Shown one piece after another: positions 41,506 through 49,328 of a DNA stretch of 62,571 nt (position 1 is the stretch's first letter; every line of letters begins with the position of its first letter). The stretch covers positions 1 through 62,571 of the forward strand of contig JAGVJJ010000059.1 of the NCBI GenBank assembly GCA_020051175.1, in the 5' to 3' direction. The notes beneath the pieces are model-generated. The model worked only from the letters and a program-made list of their open reading frames with translations, did no database searches and was not told the origin of the DNA. The position numbers and the translations under genes are program-made. This stretch comes from Bacteroidia bacterium (GTDB taxonomy: Bacteria; Bacteroidota; Bacteroidia; 2-12-FULL-35-15).

Positions 41506-43794
41506 CTAAAATTTAAAATTATAAGCAACAAATGGTATAAATCCGAACAGTCCGTGGGCAACATAACGGGCGCTACCATCTTCGCGGGTTTGTACGTCCA
41601 CCCTGAAAGGCTGTGCACGGTTGTAGAAATTGTATGCACCGAGGTGCCATTCCCCTGTCCATTTCAAATGTTTACGGTTTAAACGCGATTTTATTATAAA
41701 ACTAATGTCCAACCGGTGAGAGGCAGGTAAAATACCGCTGTTCCTGTCGGCATAAATCAGTAGCATATCCACATTGGTGAGCGAAGAGTTAGGCATTACA
41801 TAAGAACCTGTTACAGGCGTAAAACGCTGTCCGGTTGCATACACCCACGCAAAGGAAGTGGAAAAGCGTTTGGTAAAATCAAAGCTTCCTACAACGGATA
41901 AATCATGCCTGCGGTCGTAAGTGGCGTAATAACGCTTACCATGGTTCAAAGCATCAAATTTACGTGTGGCCCATGAAATGGTATAACCTACCCAGCCGGA
42001 GAACCTTCCGGAAGTTTTCTGAACAAAAAATTCAAATCCGTAGGCTTCACCATTGCCAGCTACCAGCTCATCCTCATAATTATCGTTCAGTATCAGGTTG
42101 GCTCCTTCGCGGTATTCTATCAGGTGGTACATCCGTTTGTAATATGCTTCTGCCGATACCATTGTTTTTACCTTATCGAACAGGTAATTATAACCGGCTG
42201 CCAGCTGGTCGCTCTGCTGTGGTTCAATACGGTTACTTACCGGGTACCATAAATCCGTAGGTAATGTAATGGTTGAATTGGAAACAAGGTGTAAATACTG
42301 TACCATCCGCGAATAGCTGAATTTCAGGGATTGTTTATCATTGATGGAATAAGAAACTGAGAAACGTGGTTCCGGGTTAAAGTACAATCTTCCTTTTTGT
42401 GTCAGCAGGAAAGACTGTCTTAGTCCATAATTCAGTTTTGTTTTTTCTGTGATGTCAAATTCGTGGTTGGCATATACTACCAATTCCTGTGTAGCAATAA
42501 GCTTCCCTTCTGTAGATTTTACAAATTCAGAAATTTCACCTGCGGAATTTACAACGTTTGGCCTGAAGCTGTGGTTGGTAAAATGGACACCGTATTTGAT
42601 GGTGCTCCTCGTGTTTTTGAAATAGCTGAAATCGTATTTAAAGCCCAAGTCGGTGATGCGGGAGCGCGCGCTGAAAGAATTGCCGGGAGCCTGTGCATCA
42701 ATGGTATACCTGAAACGGGTGTGAATGAAGGTAAGGTTGGAAAACAGCTTTTCATTAAACAGGTGGTTCCAGCGCATGGTGCTGATATTGTTGCCCAACT
42801 GAAAGCCGCCATCAAGGAAGGAAGACGATGATTTTAAAATATCGTCTCCATAGTAAAAGCTGAAATAAAACCTGTCTTTATCAGAAAGCTTATAATTGAG
42901 TTTGCAGTTGGTATCGTAAAAATGGTAGGGTAATACGTTCTGTCCTTTGTAAATCAATTTCAACAGCTGATCAATATAAGAACGTCTGCCCGAAATAAGA
43001 AAAGACATTTTATCCTTTATAATGGGCCCCTGAAGTGTAAGGTGGGAGGAGAGCGTTCCAATACCCCCATCCACATGGAACTTCTGCATATCACCATCTT
43101 TCATGCGTATGTCCATCACTGACGACAAACGACCGCCATATTGTGCCGGGAAACCACCTTTGAACATGTTTACTTCTTTCAGCGCATCGTTATTGAACAC
43201 AGAGAAAAAGCCAAACAGGTGAGATACATTGTACACCACAGCCTCATCAAGCAGTATCAGGTTATCATCACCGGAACCACCTCTTACGTACATATTGTTT
43301 TGCCCTTCACCACCGCGTTTGACACCCGGCATGAGCTGCATTACTTTGATGATGTCCGTTTCCCCGCCAATGGTAGGTATGTTTTTGATTTTTTCTATTG
43401 GAATGTAAATCGTACTCATTTGTGCCGAGCGTATCTGTTCCTTTTCACGGTTGCCTTCAGCACTTACCACCACTTCTGTTAATGTATTTTCTGCAGGTTT
43501 CAGCTGTACGTTAAGGGTAATGTTGCCTTTCAAATCAATTGTTTTGTTTTGTGTGGCATAGCCCAGGTAGCTGATAACAATGTCGTATTTTCCCTCAGCA
43601 AGCGTTAAGGAATAAAAGCCATAAACATTGGTTGCAGTGCCTGTAGTAGTGCCTTTTATGTAAACAAGGGAACCGATGGTTGTTTCACCACTTATGGAGT
43701 CATAAACTGTTCCGCTGATGGTGTATTGATTCTGGCAAAATAATTGTAAGGAACCAAGTATAAGAAAATAAAAAAAACAGAAGTATTTTTTCAT
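41506..43794 (-). CDS. TonB-dependent outer-membrane receptor (SusC-like plug)
   Basis: 762 residues. A signal peptide is followed by a CarbopepD_reg_2 domain (T-I-S-G-T-V-Y-D, S-Y-L-G-Y-A, about residues 22-105). The plug follows (M-Q-L-M-P-G-V-K-R-G-G-E-G-Q-N-N-M-Y-V-R-G-G-S, about 150-230), then the 22-strand barrel ending in aromatic F-K-F. Uptake of a large or scarce substrate is driven by TonB; the ligand cannot be named. It is the first gene of a two-gene unit with the DUF4249 lipoprotein. The Y-x-x-G-R-R-S-Y near residue 262 is typical of this subfamily. Confidence 0.93.
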   Translation of the reverse strand: MKKYFCFFYFLILGSLQLFCQNQYTISGTVYDSISGETTIGSLVYIKGTTTGTATNVYGFYSLTLAEGKYDIVISYLGYATQNKTIDLKGNITLNVQLKPAENTLTEVVVSAEGNREKEQIRSAQMSTIYIPIEKIKNIPTIGGETDIIKVMQLMPGVKRGGEGQNNMYVRGGSGDDNLILLDEAVVYNVSHLFGFFSVFNNDALKEVNMFKGGFPAQYGGRLSSVMDIRMKDGDMQKFHVDGGIGTLSSHLTLQGPIIKDKMSFLISGRRSYIDQLLKLIYKGQNVLPYHFYDTNCKLNYKLSDKDRFYFSFYYGDDILKSSSSFLDGGFQLGNNISTMRWNHLFNEKLFSNLTFIHTRFRYTIDAQAPGNSFSARSRITDLGFKYDFSYFKNTRSTIKYGVHFTNHSFRPNVVNSAGEISEFVKSTEGKLIATQELVVYANHEFDITEKTKLNYGLRQSFLLTQKGRLYFNPEPRFSVSYSINDKQSLKFSYSRMVQYLHLVSNSTITLPTDLWYPVSNRIEPQQSDQLAAGYNYLFDKVKTMVSAEAYYKRMYHLIEYREGANLILNDNYEDELVAGNGEAYGFEFFVQKTSGRFSGWVGYTISWATRKFDALNHGKRYYATYDRRHDLSVVGSFDFTKRFSTSFAWVYATGQRFTPVTGSYVMPNSSLTNVDMLLIYADRNSGILPASHRLDISFIIKSRLNRKHLKWTGEWHLGAYNFYNRAQPFRVDVQTREDGSARYVAHGLFGFIPFVAYNFKF

Positions 43795-43993
43795 TTTACG
43801 TTAAATCTTTTTTAGAAGTATATAGTATTTACAAAGCTAATCAAAAAAAGCAAGGAAATTCATCTATCTTCGGGTAATGGAAGGGGTAAAAATAAACACC
43901 GGGTGCACAGGGAAATATAGAGCAGAACGGGGTTAATTTTCTCTGTGAAACTCTTAAAACTATGTAGCCACATCTTAAAAAAACATCAATTAT

Positions 43994-44479
43994 ATGAAAC
44001 TAAATCTAACTTTTTTTGCAGCATCGCTGCTTTTCGCAGCTAGCCTGTTTGCACAGATAAGAATACACCAGGGCGAAGGCACTGGCCTTTCCAATAAAGT
44101 AATTTATACCATAAAGGACAACAAAGTATACCAGGGCGATGCCAGCAGCATTTCCAGCAAAGTGCTGTATACATTCGATGATAATAAAATTCGTCAAGGG
44201 GATGGGAGCCTGCTATCCAACGAAATTTTATACACTATTGAAAAAAATAAAGTAAGACAAGGGGAGGGGAAATACCTTTCGGATCCTGTGTTGTATACTG
44301 TTTCGAAGAATAAAATCCACCAGGGCGATGGAACTTTTATTTCCAATACTGTTTTGTATACGATTGATAATAATAAAATTCACCAGGGAGATGGAACGTT
44401 TTCAGACAATACTGTTTTGTATACGATTGAAGGTGAATTGTCAATAGAGAAGCTGGCATTGCTATTGGCATTGTTGTAA
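43994..44479 (+). CDS. Exported protein of six 21-residue repeats
   Basis: 161 residues. A signal peptide (about residues 1-21, ending SLFAQ) is followed by six units of 21-22 residues (22-148), consensus N-K-[IV]-x-Q-G-[DE]-G-x-x-[IL]-S-[ND]-x-V-L-Y-T-I-x. A short hydrophobic tail (LALLLALL) ends the chain. Q-G-D-G turns alternating with L-Y-T-I strands suggest a beta-solenoid or a small propeller. I do not recognise a named family. The gene is alone, divergent from the TonB receptor and convergent with the cupin gene. The fourth to sixth units are closest to each other, which indicates recent internal duplication. Confidence 0.8.
   Translation: MKLNLTFFAASLLFAASLFAQIRIHQGEGTGLSNKVIYTIKDNKVYQGDASSISSKVLYTFDDNKIRQGDGSLLSNEILYTIEKNKVRQGEGKYLSDPVLYTVSKNKIHQGDGTFISNTVLYTIDNNKIHQGDGTFSDNTVLYTIEGELSIEKLALLLALL
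44057..44437 (+). repeat. 63-base coding repeat array
   Basis: Six direct units of 63 bases (the first 66) inside the preceding gene. The last two units share long stretches of identical DNA (ACTGTTTTGTATACGATTGA in both), while the first three have diverged. Confidence 0.85.
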
Positions 44480-44486
44480 CTCGTGG

Positions 44487-44831
44487 TTAACTGTTCTTCA
44501 AAAATTCCCCATCCACAATAAGCAGCTTCACACCATTTTCAGAAAAGGAGCGATGGGAACTAAGATTATCAGATACCACATAACTTTCACCCTTTAATAA
44601 CATTAGTTTTTCACCTGTTTGCAGCTCGGTTATAAATGAGCCTTCCAGGCAATAAACAATATGCCCCTTCTGGCACCAATGATCTGCCAGGTATCCACTT
44701 GAGTATTCTACCACGCGAATTCTTAATCCCGGAAATTGTACGGTTTGCCAATACGCCATTCCGGTATCGCCCTTGTATTCTACTTTTTCAATGGTGGTCC
44801 AGTCGATTGTCTGAAATGGGATATTGCTCAT
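44487..44831 (-). CDS. DHCW-motif cupin-fold protein
   Basis: 114 residues of single-domain cupin fold. It shows the family feature D-H-W-C (here L-A-D-H-W-C-Q-K-G-H) and V-Y-C-L-E-G-S-F, then the second cupin motif with S-H-R-S-F-S-E-N-G-V-K-L-L-I-V-D-G. The metal ligands of motif 1 are partly retained (His and Cys). The substrate is unknown. It starts 8 bases after the stop of the TIM-barrel-like gene upstream and is probably transcribed with it. Confidence 0.85.
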   Translation of the reverse strand: MSNIPFQTIDWTTIEKVEYKGDTGMAYWQTVQFPGLRIRVVEYSSGYLADHWCQKGHIVYCLEGSFITELQTGEKLMLLKGESYVVSDNLSSHRSFSENGVKLLIVDGEFLKNS

Positions 44832-44839
44832 TTTGCGGT

Positions 44840-46069
44840 TTATTGGTTGTTAATAATAAATTTACTATTCAGTTGTTGATTGCCATTTTGAAGTACTATA
44901 AAATGCAGTCCGTTTGGAAAACCAAGTGTTTCAATTTGTATGCGTGCATTATTTATGTTCGTAATAGTCTGTTCTGTTTGTCCAAGTGTATTGTAAATTT
45001 TTATTTCAGCATTGTGAACGCCAAAAGGAAGCGCAACATTCACTATGTTTCGGGCCGGATTTGGAAAAATGTTCATGTTCCGCTGCTCCTGGTTATTGTG
45101 CTTCATATCTGTAGTGCCACATGGAGAATAGTTTGCTTTGATCATTTGTCCTATTTCCACATTTTTATTGATGACTGCAGATGTCATATTCCTTACTCCA
45201 TGATGTGTTGCCCCATCCAGTCCGCCCGGCCATATATAACCGAAAAGTCCAATAATACTGGTATCAGCAGCAGCCAAATCATAATAATTCTGAACCACAT
45301 CTGCCATGGTATCCTGTGACCAGCCCAGGTACGTTTGGTATTCGGGAAACCATTGGTCGTCTACAATAAGAACTATTTTCTGATTTGTGCCCGACAAACG
45401 CGCCTTAACGGTATCCAGGTTCTCAACAAACTCAGGTTCTGTTTGCGGATCAAATGTTCCATAGCGATCAAAGCCCACCCAATCCATTGCTTGTGGTACT
45501 TCCATACTGTTTACAGTATTGTACGCTTCCACCATCATTAGAGGAATGCTGGGAAACGCATTTTTTAGCAAGGCGCATACGGTATCCATATCAGCCAGTG
45601 AAATACCATTCCAGTAGGGCTCATCGGCTATGTAGAAGCAGCCTATTTTTTCGGTTGAAAGCGCTGCAGTATTTGTTGTTATAAAACTGGCCCAGCGTGC
45701 TGTAAAATCAGGGTATAAATCATAATTAACCCCACTTGGGGCAAGCGTATCCACGGCCTGGAAAAAGATATTCTGGATATGTAAAAGGGGATTTACACAA
45801 TGTGCGTTCATCAGGTTGATGCGTGTTACAAGGTTTTCTGTATAATCATACACGCACATGTGTGCAAGATTGGAAAATGTATCTACTTCTGCAATGTAAT
45901 TGGTGGTAGTAGATGCATCCAGGGGATCATCATACAAACAATCAATGGCGGTAAAGCCAAAGTATTTTAAATGTGCGGGAGCGGTTTGTGCATATATATC
46001 AAGGCTTATTAACCAGGTAAGTGCAAAAACCAACTTGAAGGGGATTCTTGATGTCATCTCTTGTGGCAT
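44840..46069 (-). CDS. Secreted TIM-barrel-like protein with T9SS domain, possible glycoside hydrolase
   Basis: 409 residues. The signal peptide ends DIYAQ at about residue 28. The central region (about 35-310) has alternating strands and helices of a beta/alpha barrel, with acidic residues at expected strand ends: GCFYIADEPYWNG (about 150), L-M-M-V-E-A-Y, W-V-G-F-D-R-Y and V-L-I-V-D-D-Q-W-F. This is the look of clan-A glycoside hydrolases, but I cannot assign a family. The C-terminal 80 residues are a T9SS sorting domain (IFPNPARNI ... GLHFIVLQNG). It is followed by the cupin gene after 8 bases. Confidence 0.75.
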   Translation of the reverse strand: MPQEMTSRIPFKLVFALTWLISLDIYAQTAPAHLKYFGFTAIDCLYDDPLDASTTTNYIAEVDTFSNLAHMCVYDYTENLVTRINLMNAHCVNPLLHIQNIFFQAVDTLAPSGVNYDLYPDFTARWASFITTNTAALSTEKIGCFYIADEPYWNGISLADMDTVCALLKNAFPSIPLMMVEAYNTVNSMEVPQAMDWVGFDRYGTFDPQTEPEFVENLDTVKARLSGTNQKIVLIVDDQWFPEYQTYLGWSQDTMADVVQNYYDLAAADTSIIGLFGYIWPGGLDGATHHGVRNMTSAVINKNVEIGQMIKANYSPCGTTDMKHNNQEQRNMNIFPNPARNIVNVALPFGVHNAEIKIYNTLGQTEQTITNINNARIQIETLGFPNGLHFIVLQNGNQQLNSKFIINNQ

Positions 46070-46243
46070 AAAGCCTGTTGATTGTTAATTTAATGAGTCA
46101 TCAATAGTTTAATGAATCAAAAAGTTCAGGTTGATTGTCAATTATTCGAGTAAACTCTTTTTAAAGTCAATGGTCCATTTTTTATTGCAATTATTATCTG
46201 ATGTAAAATTTTTATAGCGATTAAGGGTTAGTCGTACATATTA

Positions 46244-46639
46244 TTAAAATAATTTAACAGCAAATGCAATTATATGTCCATCTGGATCTGAGAAATAACA
46301 TACTTTATCTCCCCAATCCCTGTCTGCAATGGAATCTATTAGTTTTGCGCCACTCTTTAAAGCATTATCGAATTCTTCCTGTATATTTTCAACGTAAAAA
46401 TAGAGTTCGCATCTTGGTATTCCAATTCCACTATCGGGGTGTGGAGTTTTATTCGCCAGGATTTTTGCAATTCCTTTATTTGGCATTAAGCCAATTTTAA
46501 AACCTTCTGATATTTCAAATTCGGTCATACCAGGGACATCAAGTACTGGAACCTGACGAAATATTTTTCTGTAAAACTGACTGCTCTTTTCTTGGTCAGC
46601 CACATAAAGTATGGTTTCTGAGAGGAGAATGTGCTTCAT
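46244..46639 (-). CDS. VOC-family (glyoxalase/bleomycin resistance fold) protein
   Basis: 131 residues. Two beta-alpha-beta-beta-beta modules: S-E-T-I-L-Y-V-A-D-Q-E-K-S-S-Q-F-Y at the start, E-L-Y-F-Y-V-E-N-I in the middle and C-Y-F-S-D-P-D-G-H-I-I-A-F at the end. The final D-P-D-G-H/N is diagnostic. The VOC superfamily includes glyoxalases, dioxygenases and antibiotic-binding proteins; which one cannot be told. It seems monocistronic, and the terminator of the next upstream gene lies before it. Confidence 0.9.
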   Translation of the reverse strand: MKHILLSETILYVADQEKSSQFYRKIFRQVPVLDVPGMTEFEISEGFKIGLMPNKGIAKILANKTPHPDSGIGIPRCELYFYVENIQEEFDNALKSGAKLIDSIADRDWGDKVCYFSDPDGHIIAFAVKLF

Positions 46640-46704
46640 GGCTCTTATGCTTGTTAGTAGTAAAGGTTTACGAACAGTTGTCTTTAAAACAGATTACCAT
46701 AAAA

Positions 46705-46738
46705 AAGGAGCTATCTCTTGCCTGAGAAACAGCTCCTT
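46705..46738 (-). terminator. Terminator of the phosphohexomutase gene
   Basis: On the minus strand AAGGAGCT pairs with AGCTCCTT, extended by a TCTC/GAGA inner stem, and is followed by TTTTTT. It lies 27 bases past the stop at 46765. Confidence 0.85.
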
Positions 46739-46764
46739 CTTATTGCTAGAAATACTACACTTTT

Positions 46765-48171
46765 TTACCCTAACAGCGTTTTCTCCGCAGCTTTAAGAAT
46801 CGCAAACGCCTTTTCAGTTGTTTCCGATTCAGCATAGTTGCGCAATACAGGCTCTGTACCTGAAGCGCGTATCATCAGCCAGTCTCCATTGTCAAAGAAA
46901 TATTTCCAGCCATCCACAGTTTCAATATGTTCTACTTTGTATGGCCCGAAAGCGCTGTAGTTATTATTTGTACAGTTTTCTACAATAGACAGCTTCACTT
47001 CTTCTTTCAGGTGCATATCACTGCGCTCAAATTTAAACTCTCCTACAATCTCGTACACTTCTTTAATCAAATCATCCAGTGTTTTACCTGATTTTACCAT
47101 GTATTCCCAGATTGTTAATCCCATCCAGATGCCATCACGCTCCGGAATGTGTCCCTTGATTGCAATACCACCGCTCTCTTCTCCACCCAGCAATACGTCT
47201 TCTGAAAGCATGATGCCTGCAATGTGTTTAAAGCCAATTTTAACCACTTGGTAGTCGAGTCCGTAGTGTTTACACATTTTCTTTACTCTTGGTGTTACAG
47301 AGAATGCATTCACCACTTTTCCTTTGAACTTTTTCTCTTTCACAAGATAGTTGATCAATAAAAGAATAATGTGGTGCGAATCCACAAATTCCCCTCTGCT
47401 GTTATAAAGACCAATTCTGTCTGCATCACCGTCAGTAGCAAGCCCGCAATCAATATCACAACTTTCAGAAATCAGTGTGGAAAAGGGTTGCAGGTTTTTA
47501 TGAATTGGTTCCGGTGCCTGGCCTTCAAAGCCCGGGTTATAATCGCAATGTAGAAAGGTAATATCCGGTAACAACCTGCGCATCACATTCTGACCAGCAC
47601 CATACATGGCATCGTATGCAAAATTCATTTTGGTATTGCGTATGGCTTCCATGTCAAAATGCTTTTCAACATGGTTTACATACATGGTTTCCAAATCTAC
47701 ATACTCAACCAAACCTGCTTTTACAAAGTCAGCAACAGAAAGCTTTTCGAGGTCAATGTTGTTTTTTTCAGGAATGATGTCCTCAATTTTCTGAATGTCT
47801 TCTGACAACAAAGGCCCTCCAAATCCACCTTTCAGCTTGTAGCCATTATAAGAAGGAGGATTGTGGGATGCAGTAAGTATAATGCCTAAGGATGCATTCT
47901 GAGTTTTTGCACCTAATGAAACCATTGGAGTAGAAACAAACCCCTTTGCCAGATATACTTTTATTCCATTATGAGCAAGCACTTTGGTAACTGTTTCAGC
48001 AAAAAGCTCACCCGCAAAGCGGCAATCGTGCCCAACAACCACAGTAGGTTTTTGAAAATTTTTCTTCAGCCATTCTGCAGATGCAATTGTAACGCGTGCT
48101 ACATTTTCAACGGTAAAATCTTTTGCTATTATGGCTCTCCAGCCGTCTGTACCAAATTTAATCTTTGTCAT
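46765..48171 (-). CDS. Phosphoglucomutase/phosphomannomutase family protein
   Basis: 468 residues. The four domains of the alpha-D-phosphohexomutase family are visible: I-K-F-G-T-D-G-W-R at the start, the active serine loop T-A-S-H-N-P-P-S-Y-N-G-Y-K (about residue 100), the metal loop D-G-D-A-D-R-I-G, the sugar loop G-G-E-E-S-G-G-I, and the phosphate loop R-A-S-G-T-E-P-V-L-R. It interconverts hexose 1- and 6-phosphates for glycogen and envelope sugar synthesis. Substrate choice (glucose, mannose or glucosamine) is not decided by these motifs. It is the last gene of a probable string cytochrome - MltG - mutase and has its own terminator. Confidence 0.94.
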   Translation of the reverse strand: MTKIKFGTDGWRAIIAKDFTVENVARVTIASAEWLKKNFQKPTVVVGHDCRFAGELFAETVTKVLAHNGIKVYLAKGFVSTPMVSLGAKTQNASLGIILTASHNPPSYNGYKLKGGFGGPLLSEDIQKIEDIIPEKNNIDLEKLSVADFVKAGLVEYVDLETMYVNHVEKHFDMEAIRNTKMNFAYDAMYGAGQNVMRRLLPDITFLHCDYNPGFEGQAPEPIHKNLQPFSTLISESCDIDCGLATDGDADRIGLYNSRGEFVDSHHIILLLINYLVKEKKFKGKVVNAFSVTPRVKKMCKHYGLDYQVVKIGFKHIAGIMLSEDVLLGGEESGGIAIKGHIPERDGIWMGLTIWEYMVKSGKTLDDLIKEVYEIVGEFKFERSDMHLKEEVKLSIVENCTNNNYSAFGPYKVEHIETVDGWKYFFDNGDWLMIRASGTEPVLRNYAESETTEKAFAILKAAEKTLLG

Positions 48172-48252
48172 GGTTTATATTTTAACTTTTTAATGGTTAA
48201 GCGTACTGATATTCAAACAAATATATTGTTATTTCTAATAATGACGGGTTGT

Positions 48253-49311
48253 TTAGTGAATATTTCTTTCATTTAAAGCATCCCGGTATTTTTTTGCATA
48301 AATGCAGTGCTGCTCATAGCTGGTTGCAAAATAGTGTTTGCCCGATAAATCTTCTTTTGCACACATGTAGATATAATCGTTCTTATCATAATTGAGAACA
48401 GCATCCAGTGAAGCTTCCGAGGCAAAGCCAATAGGCCCCGGTGGCAGGCCTTTAACAACATAGGTATTGTATGGCGATTCCACATGTGTTTGTTCCGTTG
48501 ATACACGCTGAATGGTAAAATCGCCAATAGCATATATAACAGTGGGGTCCGACTGTAACGGCATATCCTGCTGCAAACGGTTGATGTATAAGCCGGCAAT
48601 TACCCTTTTTTCATCATTATCACAACATTGCTCTGCCTGTACAATAGATGCTAATGTATAGACATCGGTTTGCGAAAGTGGTATTGCTTTGGCTTTTTTC
48701 TTGCGCGAATCGGTCCAGAAGGCTTTGTATTCTTTTGCCATGCGTTCAAAAAATTCATCCAATGAGGTGTTCCAGTAGAACTCGTATGTTTTGGGAATAA
48801 ACAGCGCCTGTATGTTGTCCTGGTTAAAGCCATATTTACTCAAAAAACCATTATCTGTAAGTGCCTGGCGGAAAGAGCCTGAGTCAGCCTCAATGCGCCT
48901 GCATACCCTTGAAACAAGCTGATCCACCGTTTTAAGCCCGTTGAAATTTATTTCTACCGGTTCCTGCAGCCCGGCTTTTAACAGGTTAATGAGGGCATTG
49001 TTGCTCATTTTGGCCAGGATGCGGTACTTACCAGGTTTTACTGCATCCTTGTACTTTTTCTTTTCGGCCAGGTATTCAAATGTAGCGGGGTTCTTTAGGA
49101 TATTATATTCATTCAGAATGTTCATTACATCTGTAAAATCGGAACCTGTTGGTATATAAATGATCTGCGATTTTTTATCCGAAATATTGATATTGGACTT
49201 ATATATGGTCTGGTATGCATAATAGCCACCTATCCCCCCGGCAATAAGCAATATAAGTAATACTGACAGTACCACTTTTTTTACAAATGAATTTTTTTTC
49301 TTTTTTGCCAT
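48253..49311 (-). CDS. mltG: Endolytic murein transglycosylase MltG
   Basis: 352 residues. A lysine-rich N-terminus and one transmembrane helix (about residues 12-32) lead into a LysM-like domain and the YceG catalytic domain. The catalytic glutamate lies in A-S-I-V-Q-A-E-Q (about residue 225), followed by V-I-A-G-L-Y-I-N-R-L, M-P-L-Q-S-D-P-T-V-I-Y-A-I-G and S-P-Y-N-T-Y-V-V-K-G-L-P-P-G-P-I. MltG cuts nascent peptidoglycan and limits glycan length. It follows the cytochrome gene by 17 bases. Confidence 0.95.
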   Translation of the reverse strand: MAKKKKNSFVKKVVLSVLLILLIAGGIGGYYAYQTIYKSNINISDKKSQIIYIPTGSDFTDVMNILNEYNILKNPATFEYLAEKKKYKDAVKPGKYRILAKMSNNALINLLKAGLQEPVEINFNGLKTVDQLVSRVCRRIEADSGSFRQALTDNGFLSKYGFNQDNIQALFIPKTYEFYWNTSLDEFFERMAKEYKAFWTDSRKKKAKAIPLSQTDVYTLASIVQAEQCCDNDEKRVIAGLYINRLQQDMPLQSDPTVIYAIGDFTIQRVSTEQTHVESPYNTYVVKGLPPGPIGFASEASLDAVLNYDKNDYIYMCAKEDLSGKHYFATSYEQHCIYAKKYRDALNERNIH

Positions 49312-49328
49312 TGTGCTTATTGACAGTT

